This document shows positions 35,147 to 44,136 of a stretch of DNA of 64,000 nucleotides, piece by piece. Source of the DNA: Serinibacter arcticus (lineage in GTDB: Bacteria; Actinomycetota; Actinomycetes; Actinomycetales; Beutenbergiaceae); contig NZ_PYHR01000002.1 in NCBI RefSeq assembly GCF_003121705.1, positions 3,472,001 through 3,536,000 of the forward strand, written 5' to 3'. The position numbers and the translations under genes were made by a program. The notes under the pieces were generated by a model that was given only the letters and a program-made list of their open reading frames with translations, searched no databases and was not told the origin of the DNA. The number at the start of each line of letters is the position of its first letter. The stretch's first letter is position 1.

Positions 35147-37911
35147 GCCGTCAGCTCCCTGTTCATCTCGTCCAGCAGTGCGGCCGCGCGGTCGGCGCCG
35201 AGCGCCTGTACGGCACCGTCGATTCCACCGCGCTCCGTGAACGGTGCCGACTCGAGGTCGTCTGCCGAGACGCCAGCCGAGGCGGCGACGACCTCGGCGA
35301 TCCGGTCGAGCCACCAGCGCTGAGACTCACCAAAGACCACGCCCGCCTGATCCTGCTGCAGCAGCCACCCCGCGAACCGCTCCCGCACGCGCTCGGCGTA
35401 GGGCACCAGCTCGCCGTCGAACCCGAACGTGAACCTCAGCAGCGACACGAGGTCGGTGAGCCGGGCACGGTCGTTGTGTCGGACCCGTCCGGCCTCGACC
35501 TGCTCGTACGCCTGCCACACCAGATCGATCGTCCAGGAGTGCGGCGGCCGGGCGATGCGGTCGGCCAGCTCCTTGATCGAGGCGAACGGCACGGCGTCGT
35601 GCTGCGCCTGCGAGAGCAGCTGGATCGCCGTGATCTCCGCCCGGTGCTCCTCCAGGTACGCCTGCCACGACTCCACCACGCTCCGCGCGCGATCGGGGTC
35701 GATCACGCCGTAGGCGTCCAGCAGCACGTCGGCGTTCTCGTCGATCACCCGATCGTGGCTCTGTCGCAGTTCCAGGATGCGGGCGCGCAGCTCTGGGTTG
35801 GCAGCGAGCGGAGTGATCGCGGCCTCGACGAGGTCCGCCACGACGTCGTCGTGACTCGAGCCGGGCGACGCCTCCACGGCGCGCTCCACGACATCCGGGT
35901 CGACCGCGTCGATGAGCCCGCGCACGATGCCCTGCAGGGGACGGCCCGCGACGTCGTTGAGCTCGGTCCGCTCGGCCGGCGTGAGCTGCAGCTCGAGCGC
36001 CGCGAGACGCGAAGCGAGCGTCGCCGTCTCGTCCTGCGTGATGGTGAGCGTCGCCACCTTCCCGAGCAGCTGCTTGAGCGAGATGCCCTTGATGCGATTG
36101 AGCGGCGCGTCGACGAACGGGTGCTCGGTCACGCCCACCGCGTCGACGATCACGAACCGCGTCTTCACCTCCGCGTCAGGCGTCACCGCTTGGAAGTCGG
36201 ACGGTTCGATCGTCCGAGCGCCGCGGCCCTTCATCTGCTCGAAGTACTGCCCGCTGCGCACGTCCCGCATGAAGAACACGCACTCCAGCGGCTTCACGTC
36301 CGTACCGGTGGCGATCATGTCGACCGTGACGGCGATGCGCAGCGTCGGCGAGTTCCGGAACGCCTGCAGGTGGCCCTTCGGGTCACGCGCGGCGTAGGTG
36401 ATCTTGGCGGCGAAGTCGTTGCCCTTGCCGAACACCTCGCGGACGGCCGTCACCACCTCCTCGGCGTGGGCGTCGTCCTTGCAGAAGATCAGCGTCTTCG
36501 GGACCGTCGAGCGGCCCGGAAAGATCTCGGTGAACAGCCGGTCGCGGAACGTCTCGAGCACCAGGCGGATCTGCGGACGCGACGTCACAGCGCGGTCGAG
36601 CTGGCTCGGCCGGTAGTCGAGGTCCTCCTCCAGCGTCGTGTAGCGCTGCACCCGCGTGCGCCGGTCGATGGTCGGCACGACGGTGCCCGCCTCGATGGAG
36701 CCGCCCTGCTCAGTGCGCTCGGTGCGGATGCGGAAGATGTCGAAGTCGACGTTGACCTTGTCGGCCACCGACTGCGGGTAGGTGTACTCCGAGACGAGGT
36801 TCTGGCGGAAGAAGGCAAACGTCTGGCGGCCCGGCGTCGCCGTCAGCCCCACCACGTGCGCGTCGAAGTACTCCAGCACGCTGCGCCAGACGCCGTAGAT
36901 GGAACGGTGCGCCTCGTCCACGATCACCAGGTCGAACGACTCCGGAGGCAGGTCCTCGTTGTAGGAGACCGTGACCGGCGCGTCCGGGACGAAGTCGTCG
37001 AGATCAGGGTCGTCGCCGGCCGGGGCGACGCCGCCCTGGAGCACTCGGTGGAGCCGCTGGATCGTGGAGATGACGACGCTCGCGCTGTCAGCCACACCCG
37101 CCGAGGTCAGCTTGTCGACCGGGTAGAGCTCGGTGAAGCGGCGCCCGTCGTCCGGCGTGCGGTAGTTGCTGAACTCGCCGAGCGTCTGATCCGCGAGGTT
37201 GTTGCGGTCCACGAGGAACAGCACGCGCTGGAAGCCGCCGTACTTGAGCAGTCGGTAGGACGACGTCACCGCCGTGAACGTCTTGCCGGCACCCGTGGCC
37301 ATCTGGATGAGCGAGCGGTCGAACTGCTGCTTGCGCAGGGCATCCTCGAGCCCTGTGACGGCGTCGATCTGCGCCGGGCGCAGGCCCGCCGTCGTGAGCA
37401 GGGGCATGGTGCGGACGCGGCCACGCCAGGTCGGGGCGCCCGGGTGCTGCGTGGCCTCGCGCACGAAACGCGCGAGAGTCTCCGGCTTCGGGAACGCGAA
37501 GACCGCGCGTGAACGCGGGTCGAGGTCGTAGCCGTTGGTGAACTTCGTCTCCGTCCCGCTCGCCTCGAACGCGAAGGGCAGCCGTCCGTCGTCGATCGTG
37601 TGGCTCCGCGTGCGGTGGTGCTGTGGCAGGCCGGAGGCGTACATGGCGGACTGCCATTCCACGCCGGAGAGCGTGGTGCCGGTGGGCTTGGCCTCGATGA
37701 CGCCGACGACCTTGCGGTCCACGTAGAGGAGATAGTCGGCGCGGCCGTGACCAGGTGCCATCACGGCCTCGCGTACGGCGACGCCCTGGTGGCTGACGAT
37801 GTTGAGAGTGCGGGAGTCCTGGACCGACCAACCTGCGGCGGTGAGCTGCGCGTCGATGAGGATTCGGGCGCGCTGCTCGGCAGCGACGTAGGCCTCGTCG
37901 ACGGGAGTCAC
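35143..37911 (-). CDS. hsdR: Type I restriction endonuclease subunit HsdR
   Basis: HsdR translocates DNA with ATP and cleaves it away from the target. The 922-residue protein has an N-terminal PD-(D/E)XK nuclease (RADYLLYVDRKVVGVIEAKP; Asp59, Glu73, Lys75), an SF2 helicase with Walker A MATGAGKT (about 204-211) and DEAH (332-335), motif VI-like FEQMKGRGARTI, and a C-terminal EcoEI-type domain. Start GTG 37911 gives a standard N terminus. It is the first gene of the minus-strand island; the 214 bases upstream hold only short repeats. The order hsdR-hsdS with hsdM far downstream is unusual. All catalytic motifs are intact, so the enzyme is probably active. Confidence 0.94.
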   Translation of the reverse strand: MTPVDEAYVAAEQRARILIDAQLTAAGWSVQDSRTLNIVSHQGVAVREAVMAPGHGRADYLLYVDRKVVGVIEAKPTGTTLSGVEWQSAMYASGLPQHHRTRSHTIDDGRLPFAFEASGTETKFTNGYDLDPRSRAVFAFPKPETLARFVREATQHPGAPTWRGRVRTMPLLTTAGLRPAQIDAVTGLEDALRKQQFDRSLIQMATGAGKTFTAVTSSYRLLKYGGFQRVLFLVDRNNLADQTLGEFSNYRTPDDGRRFTELYPVDKLTSAGVADSASVVISTIQRLHRVLQGGVAPAGDDPDLDDFVPDAPVTVSYNEDLPPESFDLVIVDEAHRSIYGVWRSVLEYFDAHVVGLTATPGRQTFAFFRQNLVSEYTYPQSVADKVNVDFDIFRIRTERTEQGGSIEAGTVVPTIDRRTRVQRYTTLEEDLDYRPSQLDRAVTSRPQIRLVLETFRDRLFTEIFPGRSTVPKTLIFCKDDAHAEEVVTAVREVFGKGNDFAAKITYAARDPKGHLQAFRNSPTLRIAVTVDMIATGTDVKPLECVFFMRDVRSGQYFEQMKGRGARTIEPSDFQAVTPDAEVKTRFVIVDAVGVTEHPFVDAPLNRIKGISLKQLLGKVATLTITQDETATLASRLAALELQLTPAERTELNDVAGRPLQGIVRGLIDAVDPDVVERAVEASPGSSHDDVVADLVEAAITPLAANPELRARILELRQSHDRVIDENADVLLDAYGVIDPDRARSVVESWQAYLEEHRAEITAIQLLSQAQHDAVPFASIKELADRIARPPHSWTIDLVWQAYEQVEAGRVRHNDRARLTDLVSLLRFTFGFDGELVPYAERVRERFAGWLLQQDQAGVVFGESQRWWLDRIAEVVAASAGVSADDLESAPFTERGGIDGAVQALGADRAAALLDEMNRELTA

Positions 37912-38020
37912 CTCCCCACCCTATCCAGGGGTTGGCGAGCCCCATCTGCACCTCTACTGCGCACGGCCGTCGAAGCCCCGCACACATAGGGGATATGGGC
38001 CATCCCGGAACCGACGTCCG

Positions 38021-38045
38021 AGGTCGGAGGTCGGAGGTCGGAGGC
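38021..38045. repeat. 7-bp microrepeat upstream of hsdR
   Basis: AGGTCGG occurs three times in a row (38021-38041) and then partially. It lies in the 37912-38125 gap between the divergent hsdR and a small Cys-rich ORF. Nothing else is recognisable in this gap. Confidence 0.6.
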
Positions 38046-38125
38046 GATTCTTCGCATGGTCCTATCCGAGGGCGTCGACCGGCGCCCCACGACAGTCCGG
38101 GCTCCGGACAGAAAGCGAGTACGGC

Positions 38126-38347
38126 GTGAGCGGTCGAGGAGATGCTGAGTGGTCGGATGCGCTGGAGGAGATGTACGGACTCACTCCCGGCGACGTCGCC
38201 GCGCACGGGTGCTTCGGCTGGGAGCACTACGCATGCCCTACGTGCCGGAGTGGCGCGGAGCCGTGCGGATGGTGCGAGCCCTGCGTCCGATGCCGCGTCC
38301 CGCTCGGAGGCTACGGTCGGCATGACATCCGTCATCCCACCCGGTGA
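38126..38347 (+). CDS. Small Cys-rich, probably zinc-binding protein
   Basis: The 73-residue product starts SGRGDAEWSDALEEMYGLTP and contains CPTC, CGWC and CVRC with an extra preceding Cys, a zinc-ribbon-like arrangement of CxxC pairs. Chance frames rarely carry three CxxC motifs, which supports a real gene. GTG 38126 has only a weak upstream purine stretch. I do not recognise a family. It is divergent from hsdR and lies 45 bases before the ABC transporter operon, so it could be linked to either or to neither. Confidence 0.45.
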   Translation: MSGRGDAEWSDALEEMYGLTPGDVAAHGCFGWEHYACPTCRSGAEPCGWCEPCVRCRVPLGGYGRHDIRHPTR

Positions 38348-38392
38348 AGGCCGTCACTACTCCGCGCCCGGATCCGCCGCGAGGCTGGATGC

Positions 38393-39307
38393 ATGACCAC
38401 CGACCTCGCAGTCCACGCCCAGGGGGTGACCCGTCGCTACGGCAGCTTCACCGCCGTCGACGGGGTCGACCTCGACATCCGGACCGGGGAGCTGTTTGCC
38501 CTGCTCGGCACCAACGGCGCCGGCAAGACGTCCTTCCTCGAGCTCCTCGAGGGCCTCGCCCCGGCGCACTCCGGCGAGATCCGGGTGCTCGGCGCCGAGC
38601 CGTACCGGCAGCGCCGCCAGGTGATCGGCCGCCTCGGCATCATGCTGCAGGACGTCGGGTTCTCCGGGGACCTCACCGTCGCCGAGACCGCCCGGATGTG
38701 GCACGGCACCCTCACCGGGCCGCGCCCGGTCGCCGACGTGCTCGACCAGGTCAACCTCGGCCACCGCACCGGCGTCCGGGTCGCGAGCCTGTCGGGCGGA
38801 GAGCGCCGCCGGCTCGACCTGGCCCTCGCCGTCATGGGCGGCCCCGACCTCCTCTTCCTCGACGAGCCGACCACCGGGCTCGACCCGGAGAGCCGGCGCG
38901 CCGCCTGGGACCTCGTCCGGGGGTTGCTCGACGGCGGCACGACCGTCGTCCTGACCACGCACTACCTCGAGGAGGCCGAGGCGCTGGCCGACCGGCTCGC
39001 GATCATGCACGGCGGCCGGATCGTCCGGCGGGGGACCGTCGGCGAGATCGTCGCGAGCGAGCCGGCGCGGATCGCGTTCGAGCTGCGGCGCGACCACCAC
39101 CACGACCTGCCCGCCCTCCCCGGCCTGATCGGGGCACCGGCCACGGTCGGCGAGCGCGTCGAGATGCGCAGCACCGACCTCCAGCGCGACCTCCACACCC
39201 TCCTGACCTGGGCCGACGCGCGGGACCTCACCCTCGCCGACCTCGACGCCCGGTCGGCCTCCCTCGAGCAGGCGTTCCTCGCGGTCGCCGGGACGGACCA
39301 GTCATGA
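38393..39307 (+). CDS. ABC exporter ATP-binding protein
   Basis: The 304-residue ATPase has Walker A GTNGAGKTS (about residues 39-47), signature LSGGERRRLDLALAVMG, Walker B LLFLDEPTTGLDPESRR and the H-loop VLTTHYLEEAEALADR, typical of the DrrA/NatA-type exporters. A C-terminal extension of about 90 residues (from RIAFELRRDHHHD) is common in this group. ATG 38393 is the first codon after the small ORF. Four genes follow each other with four-base overlaps (ATPase, permease, kinase, regulator), so they form one unit. Substrate unknown; drug or lipid export is typical. Confidence 0.9.
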   Translation: MTTDLAVHAQGVTRRYGSFTAVDGVDLDIRTGELFALLGTNGAGKTSFLELLEGLAPAHSGEIRVLGAEPYRQRRQVIGRLGIMLQDVGFSGDLTVAETARMWHGTLTGPRPVADVLDQVNLGHRTGVRVASLSGGERRRLDLALAVMGGPDLLFLDEPTTGLDPESRRAAWDLVRGLLDGGTTVVLTTHYLEEAEALADRLAIMHGGRIVRRGTVGEIVASEPARIAFELRRDHHHDLPALPGLIGAPATVGERVEMRSTDLQRDLHTLLTWADARDLTLADLDARSASLEQAFLAVAGTDQS

Positions 39308-40164
39308 CCACCACCCAGCCCACCCCCACCCGCCCGACGGCGCCCCGTGCGTCGGCCGAACCGTCCACCGGCACGCGCGCCACGCTGCGCCGGGTCCGCG
39401 CGCTCGCCCGCGCCGAGATCACCCTGCTGCTGCGGAACAGGGTGACGCTGTTCAACGGCGTCGCGCTCGCCCCGCTGATGGTCGGCCTCATCGCCGGCGT
39501 CGGCGGCGACCGCCTGCTCGACCTGTACGTGCCCGGCGGCGCGGCCAGCGCCGTCATGATCATGGTCATCGCGTTCGCGCTGACGTTCGTCGTCTACTAC
39601 AACCTCACGACCGTGCTCGTGGCACGGCGCGAGGAGCTCGTGCTCAAGCGGCTGCTCGTGGGGGAGTGCTCGCGCACCGAGATCCTCGTGGCGACCGTGG
39701 TGCCCGCCGCCGTCGTGATGGGGCTCCAGGTGATCCTGTCGGTGGTGGTCGCGCTCGTGACGATCGGGACGCCCACCTTCGCCAACCCCGTGCTCATCGT
39801 GGTCGGTGTCGTCGGGGGCCTGGTCGTGCTGGCCCAGCTCGCCGTCGCCACGTCCGGCATCACCCGCACCGTCGAGTCGGCGCAGCTGACCACGCTGCCC
39901 GGGCTCGTGCTGCTCGGGATCGGCGCCTTCATCCCCGTCACCGTGCTGCCCGACTGGGCCGTGCGCGTGCTGGAGCTGACGCCGCTCAACCCGGTCGCCT
40001 CGCTGCTGCGGCTCGGCATCGGGGGCGTGGACGCCGAGGGTGCCCCGCTCGACCTCGCCCAGACCTTCGAGCAGGGTCTGCGACCGCTGGTCGTCCTCGT
40101 GGCCTGGGTGCTCATCGGCTCGCTGCTGGCCCGCCGGAGCATGCGGTGGGAGCCGCGTCGGTGA
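39304..40164 (+). CDS. ABC-2 type exporter permease
   Basis: The 286-residue protein starts with a Pro/Thr-rich stretch and RVRALARAEITLLLRNRVTL, the typical pre-helix region of ABC-2 permeases. About six membrane helices follow, with TVLVARREELVLKRLLVGE between helices 2 and 3 and the conserved NPVASLLRLGIGG before the last one. It overlaps the ATPase gene (ATGA) and the kinase gene (GTGA). Together with the ATPase it should form a homodimeric exporter whose expression is controlled by the following two-component system. Confidence 0.88.
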   Translation: MTTTQPTPTRPTAPRASAEPSTGTRATLRRVRALARAEITLLLRNRVTLFNGVALAPLMVGLIAGVGGDRLLDLYVPGGAASAVMIMVIAFALTFVVYYNLTTVLVARREELVLKRLLVGECSRTEILVATVVPAAVVMGLQVILSVVVALVTIGTPTFANPVLIVVGVVGGLVVLAQLAVATSGITRTVESAQLTTLPGLVLLGIGAFIPVTVLPDWAVRVLELTPLNPVASLLRLGIGGVDAEGAPLDLAQTFEQGLRPLVVLVAWVLIGSLLARRSMRWEPRR

Positions 40165-41480
40165 CGACGGCGTGGCAGGCTGACGCGGTGACGTCCGGCC
40201 CCACCAGCACCACCCCCACCAGCACCACCCCCACCCCGCGCCGTCCCGACGTGCGCGGGGTGGAGGTCTACACGCGGTGGTCGCTGCTGGCGGTCTCGGC
40301 CAGCGAGGTGCTCCTCGTGGCGCTGGCGGTGGCCGGCGCCCGGCTCGGCGACGCGGCCGGCTGGCTGCTCGCCGTCGGGCTGCTCCACACGGCGAGCGCC
40401 GTGTGGGTCCTCGACACCGGGCTGCAGCCGGAGCTGCCTCGCCGCCGGTGGCGTCGGGCGGTGGCGACCCTCGCCGTCGCGACCGTCCTCGCGGTGGTCG
40501 TGATCGCGGCCAGGGTGCCGACCGTGCACGGGGAGCCGGGTTCGGTGCTCTACCAGCCGCGGGCCTCGCTGATCGCGGTCGTGGCGATGTTCACGGTCGG
40601 GGCGCTCGCGACGCGCCTGCGCCTGCGGTGGCTCGTCCTCGCGGCGGTCTCCTCGTGCGTGGTGACCCTGCTCGCGCACCACGACGACCTCGTCGTGCCG
40701 CTGGTGGCGGCCGCCGTCGCGCTCGCCTTCGCCGTGCTCGGGTTCGCCGGTTCCTACCGCGTCTCGGTCTGGATCCTCGCCGTCGTGCGCGAGCTGGAGG
40801 AGGCACGGCGCAGTGACGCGCTGCTCGCCGTCGCGCAGGAGCGGCTGCGGATCGCGCGCGACATCCACGACGTCGTGGGGCGCGCGCTGTCCGTCGTCGC
40901 CGTGAAGAGCGACCTCGCCGCCACGCTGCAGCGCCGCGGTGACGCGCGCGCCGAGGGGGAGATGCTCGAGGTGCGCCAGGTGGCGCAGGAGTCGCTCGCG
41001 CAGGTACGCGCCGTCGTCTCCGGCTACCGCGAGGTCGATCTGGTCACCGAGCTCGCCGGGGCGCGCGCCCTGCTCGGGTCGGCGGGGGTGACGACGACGG
41101 TGACCGGGTCGGCCGACGGCGTCGCCGACGCCGACCGGGCCGTGCTCGGTGCTGTCGTGCGCGAGGCGGTGACGAACGTCGTGCGGCACAGCCGGGCGCG
41201 ACGCTGCACGTTCGAGCTGAGCCCGCACGCCCTGGTGGTGCGCAACGACGGTGTCGTGACGACACCTGCCGGCGACCCCGAGGACGTGCGGCCGGGCAAC
41301 GGCCTGACCGGGCTGAGCGAGCGCCTCGAGGCGGTGGGCGGCAGGCTCGAGCTCGCCCGGGAGCCCGGCGGCTGGTTCGAGCTGCGGGCGGTGCTGCCGG
41401 CCGGACCGGGCCCGGCGGGTCCGTGGCCGGCGGGTCCGAGAACGTCCGGTTCCGGAACGTTCGAGGGGGAGCGCGCATGA
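40161..41480 (+). CDS. Two-component sensor histidine kinase (DesK/HisKA_3 type)
   Basis: The 439-residue protein has a Thr/Pro-rich N terminus, five to six membrane helices without a large external domain, then a HisKA_3 dimerisation domain with LRIARDIHDVVGRALSVVAV (phospho-acceptor His236) and an HATPase domain with VREAVTNVVRHSRA and NGLTGLSERLEAVGG. This is the DesK-like class that often senses membrane state or the transporter itself. GTG 40161 overlaps the permease stop; an alternative is GTG 40188. A Gly/Pro-rich repeat (GPGPAGPWPAGP) ends the protein. The cognate regulator gene overlaps its stop. Confidence 0.9.
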   Translation: MTTAWQADAVTSGPTSTTPTSTTPTPRRPDVRGVEVYTRWSLLAVSASEVLLVALAVAGARLGDAAGWLLAVGLLHTASAVWVLDTGLQPELPRRRWRRAVATLAVATVLAVVVIAARVPTVHGEPGSVLYQPRASLIAVVAMFTVGALATRLRLRWLVLAAVSSCVVTLLAHHDDLVVPLVAAAVALAFAVLGFAGSYRVSVWILAVVRELEEARRSDALLAVAQERLRIARDIHDVVGRALSVVAVKSDLAATLQRRGDARAEGEMLEVRQVAQESLAQVRAVVSGYREVDLVTELAGARALLGSAGVTTTVTGSADGVADADRAVLGAVVREAVTNVVRHSRARRCTFELSPHALVVRNDGVVTTPAGDPEDVRPGNGLTGLSERLEAVGGRLELAREPGGWFELRAVLPAGPGPAGPWPAGPRTSGSGTFEGERA

Positions 41481-42082
41481 TCCGACTGCTGCTGGCCGAC
41501 GACGAGGCGCTCATCCGCGACGCCGTCGCCACGATGCTCGACCTCGAGGACGACCTCGAGGTCATCGCCCGTGCGGCGTCGGGGACCGAGGCGATCGCCG
41601 TCGGGCTCCGCGTGCGGCCCGACGTGGCGGTGCTCGACCTCCAGATGCCCGGCGCCGACGGGATCGAGGTCGCGCGTGCGCTGCGCGCGGAGCTCCCGGA
41701 CTGCGCCGCCGTGATCGTCACGTCGCACGGACGGCCGGGCTACCTGCGGCGGGCGCTGGAGGACGGCGTGCGCGCATTCCTGCCCAAGACCGCCTCGGCG
41801 GCCGAGCTGGCCGCGGCGATCCGCCAGGTGCACGCGGGCGGCCGGTACGTCGATCCGGCGCTCGCGGCCGAGGCCATCGCGGCGGGGGACTCGCCGCTCA
41901 CGGCGCGGGAGGCCGACGTGCTCGAGCTCGCCGCCGAGGGGGCGCCGGTCGAGGAGATCGCACGACGCGCGCACCTCGCCCCCGGGACGGTGCGCAACTA
42001 CCTGTCCTCCGCCGTCGCCAAGCTCGGGGCCGCGAACCGGCACGAGGCCGCGCGGACGGCGCGGGCGAAGGGGTGGCTCTAG
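41477..42082 (+). CDS. Two-component response regulator (NarL/FixJ type)
   Basis: The 201-residue protein has a receiver domain with acidic pocket DDE (8-10), phospho-acceptor Asp54 in AVLDLQMPGADG and Lys in AFLPKTAS, followed by a LuxR-type HTH (LTAREADVLELAAEGAPVEE and GTVRNYLSSAVAKLGA). ATG 41477 overlaps the kinase stop (ATGA). Probably phosphorylated by the neighbouring kinase and controlling the ABC exporter operon. The universal stress gene on the other strand converges with it. Confidence 0.92.
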   Translation: MIRLLLADDEALIRDAVATMLDLEDDLEVIARAASGTEAIAVGLRVRPDVAVLDLQMPGADGIEVARALRAELPDCAAVIVTSHGRPGYLRRALEDGVRAFLPKTASAAELAAAIRQVHAGGRYVDPALAAEAIAAGDSPLTAREADVLELAAEGAPVEEIARRAHLAPGTVRNYLSSAVAKLGAANRHEAARTARAKGWL

Positions 42083-42113
42083 CGGGTCGGGTGCGCGACC
42101 GGGCGGCCGGCGG

Positions 42114-42521
42114 TCAGGCCTTGGTGACCAGCACGGCCATCGGCGCGTCCATCAGCACGCTGCGCACCGTGCTGCCGAGGATCAGCTTGCCGACCGGGCT
42201 CCGGCGTCGGGCGCCGATCACGAGGGGGTCGGCGCCGACCTGGACGGCGAGGTCGACGATCACCTCGGCGATGTCACCGCGCGTGGGTGCCGTCTCGACG
42301 CGCCAGGTCACCGCCTCGCCGCCGTCCACCTCGGCGATCCGCCGGGCCGTCTCGTCGCGGACGGCCTCCACCTCGGGGCCGGCCTCGGCGTGCTCGGCCG
42401 TGTCCACGACCGCCAGGACTGCGAGATCGACCCCGCGACGGAGCGACTCGCGCGCGGCCTCCCGCAGGGCGGCCTGACCCGCGGGGGTGCTGCTGAAGAC
42501 GACGCCGACGGTCATGGGCAC
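42114..42521 (-). CDS. Universal stress protein (UspA family)
   Basis: The 135-residue protein is a single Usp domain starting MTVGVVFSSTPAGQAALRE and ending with the ATP-binding-type motif GARRRSPVGKLILGSTVRSV and APMAVLVTK. The G-x2-G-x9-G(S/T) spacing of ATP-binding Usps is only partly kept (GARR in place of GxxG), so nucleotide binding is uncertain. Such proteins help survival under stress. It is divergent from the tctCBA genes, about 100 bases away; Usp genes sometimes accompany transporters of this type. Confidence 0.85.
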   Translation of the reverse strand: MPMTVGVVFSSTPAGQAALREAARESLRRGVDLAVLAVVDTAEHAEAGPEVEAVRDETARRIAEVDGGEAVTWRVETAPTRGDIAEVIVDLAVQVGADPLVIGARRRSPVGKLILGSTVRSVLMDAPMAVLVTKA

Positions 42522-42624
42522 AACCTACTCACGTATCCGCGCGGGCGGCCACTGTCCCGTGGGCGGCTCGGTCCGTGCCATGATTCGCGACGAGATCTGC
42601 TTCCGACGGCGAAGGTGGTGACTG

Positions 42625-43626
42625 GTGGTGACGCGAACCGTGGTGCAACGCGTCGTCGGTGCGGTGGTGGTGGGAGTGCTGGCCGTGCTCGCCGTCATCG
42701 ACGCCCGCGGCGCGGGGGAGGGCGCAGGTGCGCGCACCACCCTGACCCTGGTCGCTCCGGCGGCGGTCGGCGGCGGCTGGGACCTCGTGGCCCGCGAGTC
42801 GCAGCAGGCGCTGCGCAGCGACGGCGTCGTCGGCTCGGTCAGCGTCGTCAACATTCCGGGGGCGGGCGGCACGATCGGCCTGAGCCAGCTCGCCGAGCTC
42901 GAGGGCGACTCCCAGACCCTGATGGTGACCGGGACCGTGATGCTCGGTGGCATCGCCCAGTCCGGCAGCACGACCACGCTGGCCGACACCACCCCCGTCG
43001 CGCGGCTCGCCGAGGACTTCGAGGTCATCGCGGTGCCGGCGGACTCGCCCTACGAGACCCTCGAGGACTTCATCGCGGCCTGGGAGGCCGACCCGGCCGG
43101 CCTCCCGATCGGGGGCGGCTCCGCCGGCGGCATCGACCACCTGGTCGCGGCCCAGCTCGCGGGCTCGCTCGGGATCGCGCCCGAGGACCTCGTCTACACC
43201 CCGCACGCCGGCGGCGGCGAGCTCACCCAGTCCCTCACCTCGACGGCCTCCGGCACGGTGAACGTCGGGATCAGCGGCTACAACGACTTCCGCGACCTGA
43301 TCGAGGGCGGCCGGCTGCGGGCGCTCGCTGTGGTCGCGCCGGAACGGCTGCCCGGCATCGAGGTGCCCACCATGATCGAGCTCGGCTACCCCGAGGTGGA
43401 CCTCGTCAACTGGCGCGGCCTGGTGGCCCCCGCGGGCATCACCGACGAGGAGCGCGCCGAGCTCATCGCCGTCGTGGAGGAGATGGTGGAGACCGAGAGC
43501 TGGGCCGAGGCCGTCGAGCTGAACCGTTGGGTGCCGAGCCCGCTGTACGGCGACGACTTCGCCGCCTTCGTCGAGACCGAGCAGGAACGCATCGGCGTGC
43601 TGGTCGAGGAGCTGGGGCTCGCATGA
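42625..43626 (+). CDS. tctC: Tripartite tricarboxylate transporter, substrate-binding protein TctC
   Basis: The 333-residue protein is the extracytoplasmic binding subunit. It begins with a signal/anchor helix (VVQRVVGAVVVGVLAVLAVI) that has no lipobox Cys, and then the TctC fold: VAPAAVGGGWDLVARESQQA, VVNIPGAGGTIGLSQLAEL, GGGSAGGIDHLVAAQLAGSL and VNWRGLVAPAGITDEER. Start is GTG 42625 or 42628. TctB overlaps its stop. The ligand may be a tricarboxylate or another carboxylate; the family is broad. Confidence 0.88.
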   Translation: MVTRTVVQRVVGAVVVGVLAVLAVIDARGAGEGAGARTTLTLVAPAAVGGGWDLVARESQQALRSDGVVGSVSVVNIPGAGGTIGLSQLAELEGDSQTLMVTGTVMLGGIAQSGSTTTLADTTPVARLAEDFEVIAVPADSPYETLEDFIAAWEADPAGLPIGGGSAGGIDHLVAAQLAGSLGIAPEDLVYTPHAGGGELTQSLTSTASGTVNVGISGYNDFRDLIEGGRLRALAVVAPERLPGIEVPTMIELGYPEVDLVNWRGLVAPAGITDEERAELIAVVEEMVETESWAEAVELNRWVPSPLYGDDFAAFVETEQERIGVLVEELGLA

Positions 43627-44132
43627 TCGAGCGCCGCGCGCTGGGCGCGCTGATCATCCCCGTCGTGCTCCTCGCCGTCGGGATCACGCTGGTGACCGGC
43701 ATCCTCACGATGGACGAGGCCGGCGACGGCGGACTGTTCGGACCCAAGGCGTTCCCGTGGCTGATCGCGGCGCTCTGCCTGGTGGTCGCCACCCTGATGA
43801 CCGTCCAGGTGCTGCTCCCGAGCACGCCGCCTCCGACGGCGGACCCCGGGGACGAGGCCGACGAGATCCTCGACGGCGATCCCGACCTGCCCGAGGGCAC
43901 GAACTGGCGCGGTGTGGCGATCGTGGTGGGCGGCATCCTGCTGTTCATCCTGCTGCTGCAGCCGGTCGGCTGGCTGATCTCCGCAACGCTCCTGTTCGCG
44001 GTCGTCGCCGTCGGCATGGGGGCGCGCAACCACCTCGTCAGCCTCGGCGCCGGCCTCGGCCTCGCCGCGGCCATCCAGCTGGTCTTCGGCGGCCTGCTCG
44101 GTATCCACATCCCTCCCGGAATCCTGGGGTGA
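43623..44132 (+). CDS. tctB: Tripartite tricarboxylate transporter, small membrane subunit TctB
   Basis: The 169-residue protein has about four membrane helices: LGALIIPVVLLAVGITLVTG, FPWLIAALCLVVATLMTVQV, WRGVAIVVGGILLFILLLQP and a final LGAGLGLAAAIQLVFGGLLG. The motif GPKAFPWLIAALCLV is the typical TctB core. An acidic loop (DEADEILDGDPDLPE) joins helices 2 and 3. ATG 43623 overlaps the tctC stop and tctA starts four bases after its stop, so the three subunits are made together. Confidence 0.88.
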   Translation: MIERRALGALIIPVVLLAVGITLVTGILTMDEAGDGGLFGPKAFPWLIAALCLVVATLMTVQVLLPSTPPPTADPGDEADEILDGDPDLPEGTNWRGVAIVVGGILLFILLLQPVGWLISATLLFAVVAVGMGARNHLVSLGAGLGLAAAIQLVFGGLLGIHIPPGILG

Positions 44133-44136
44133 CCCG

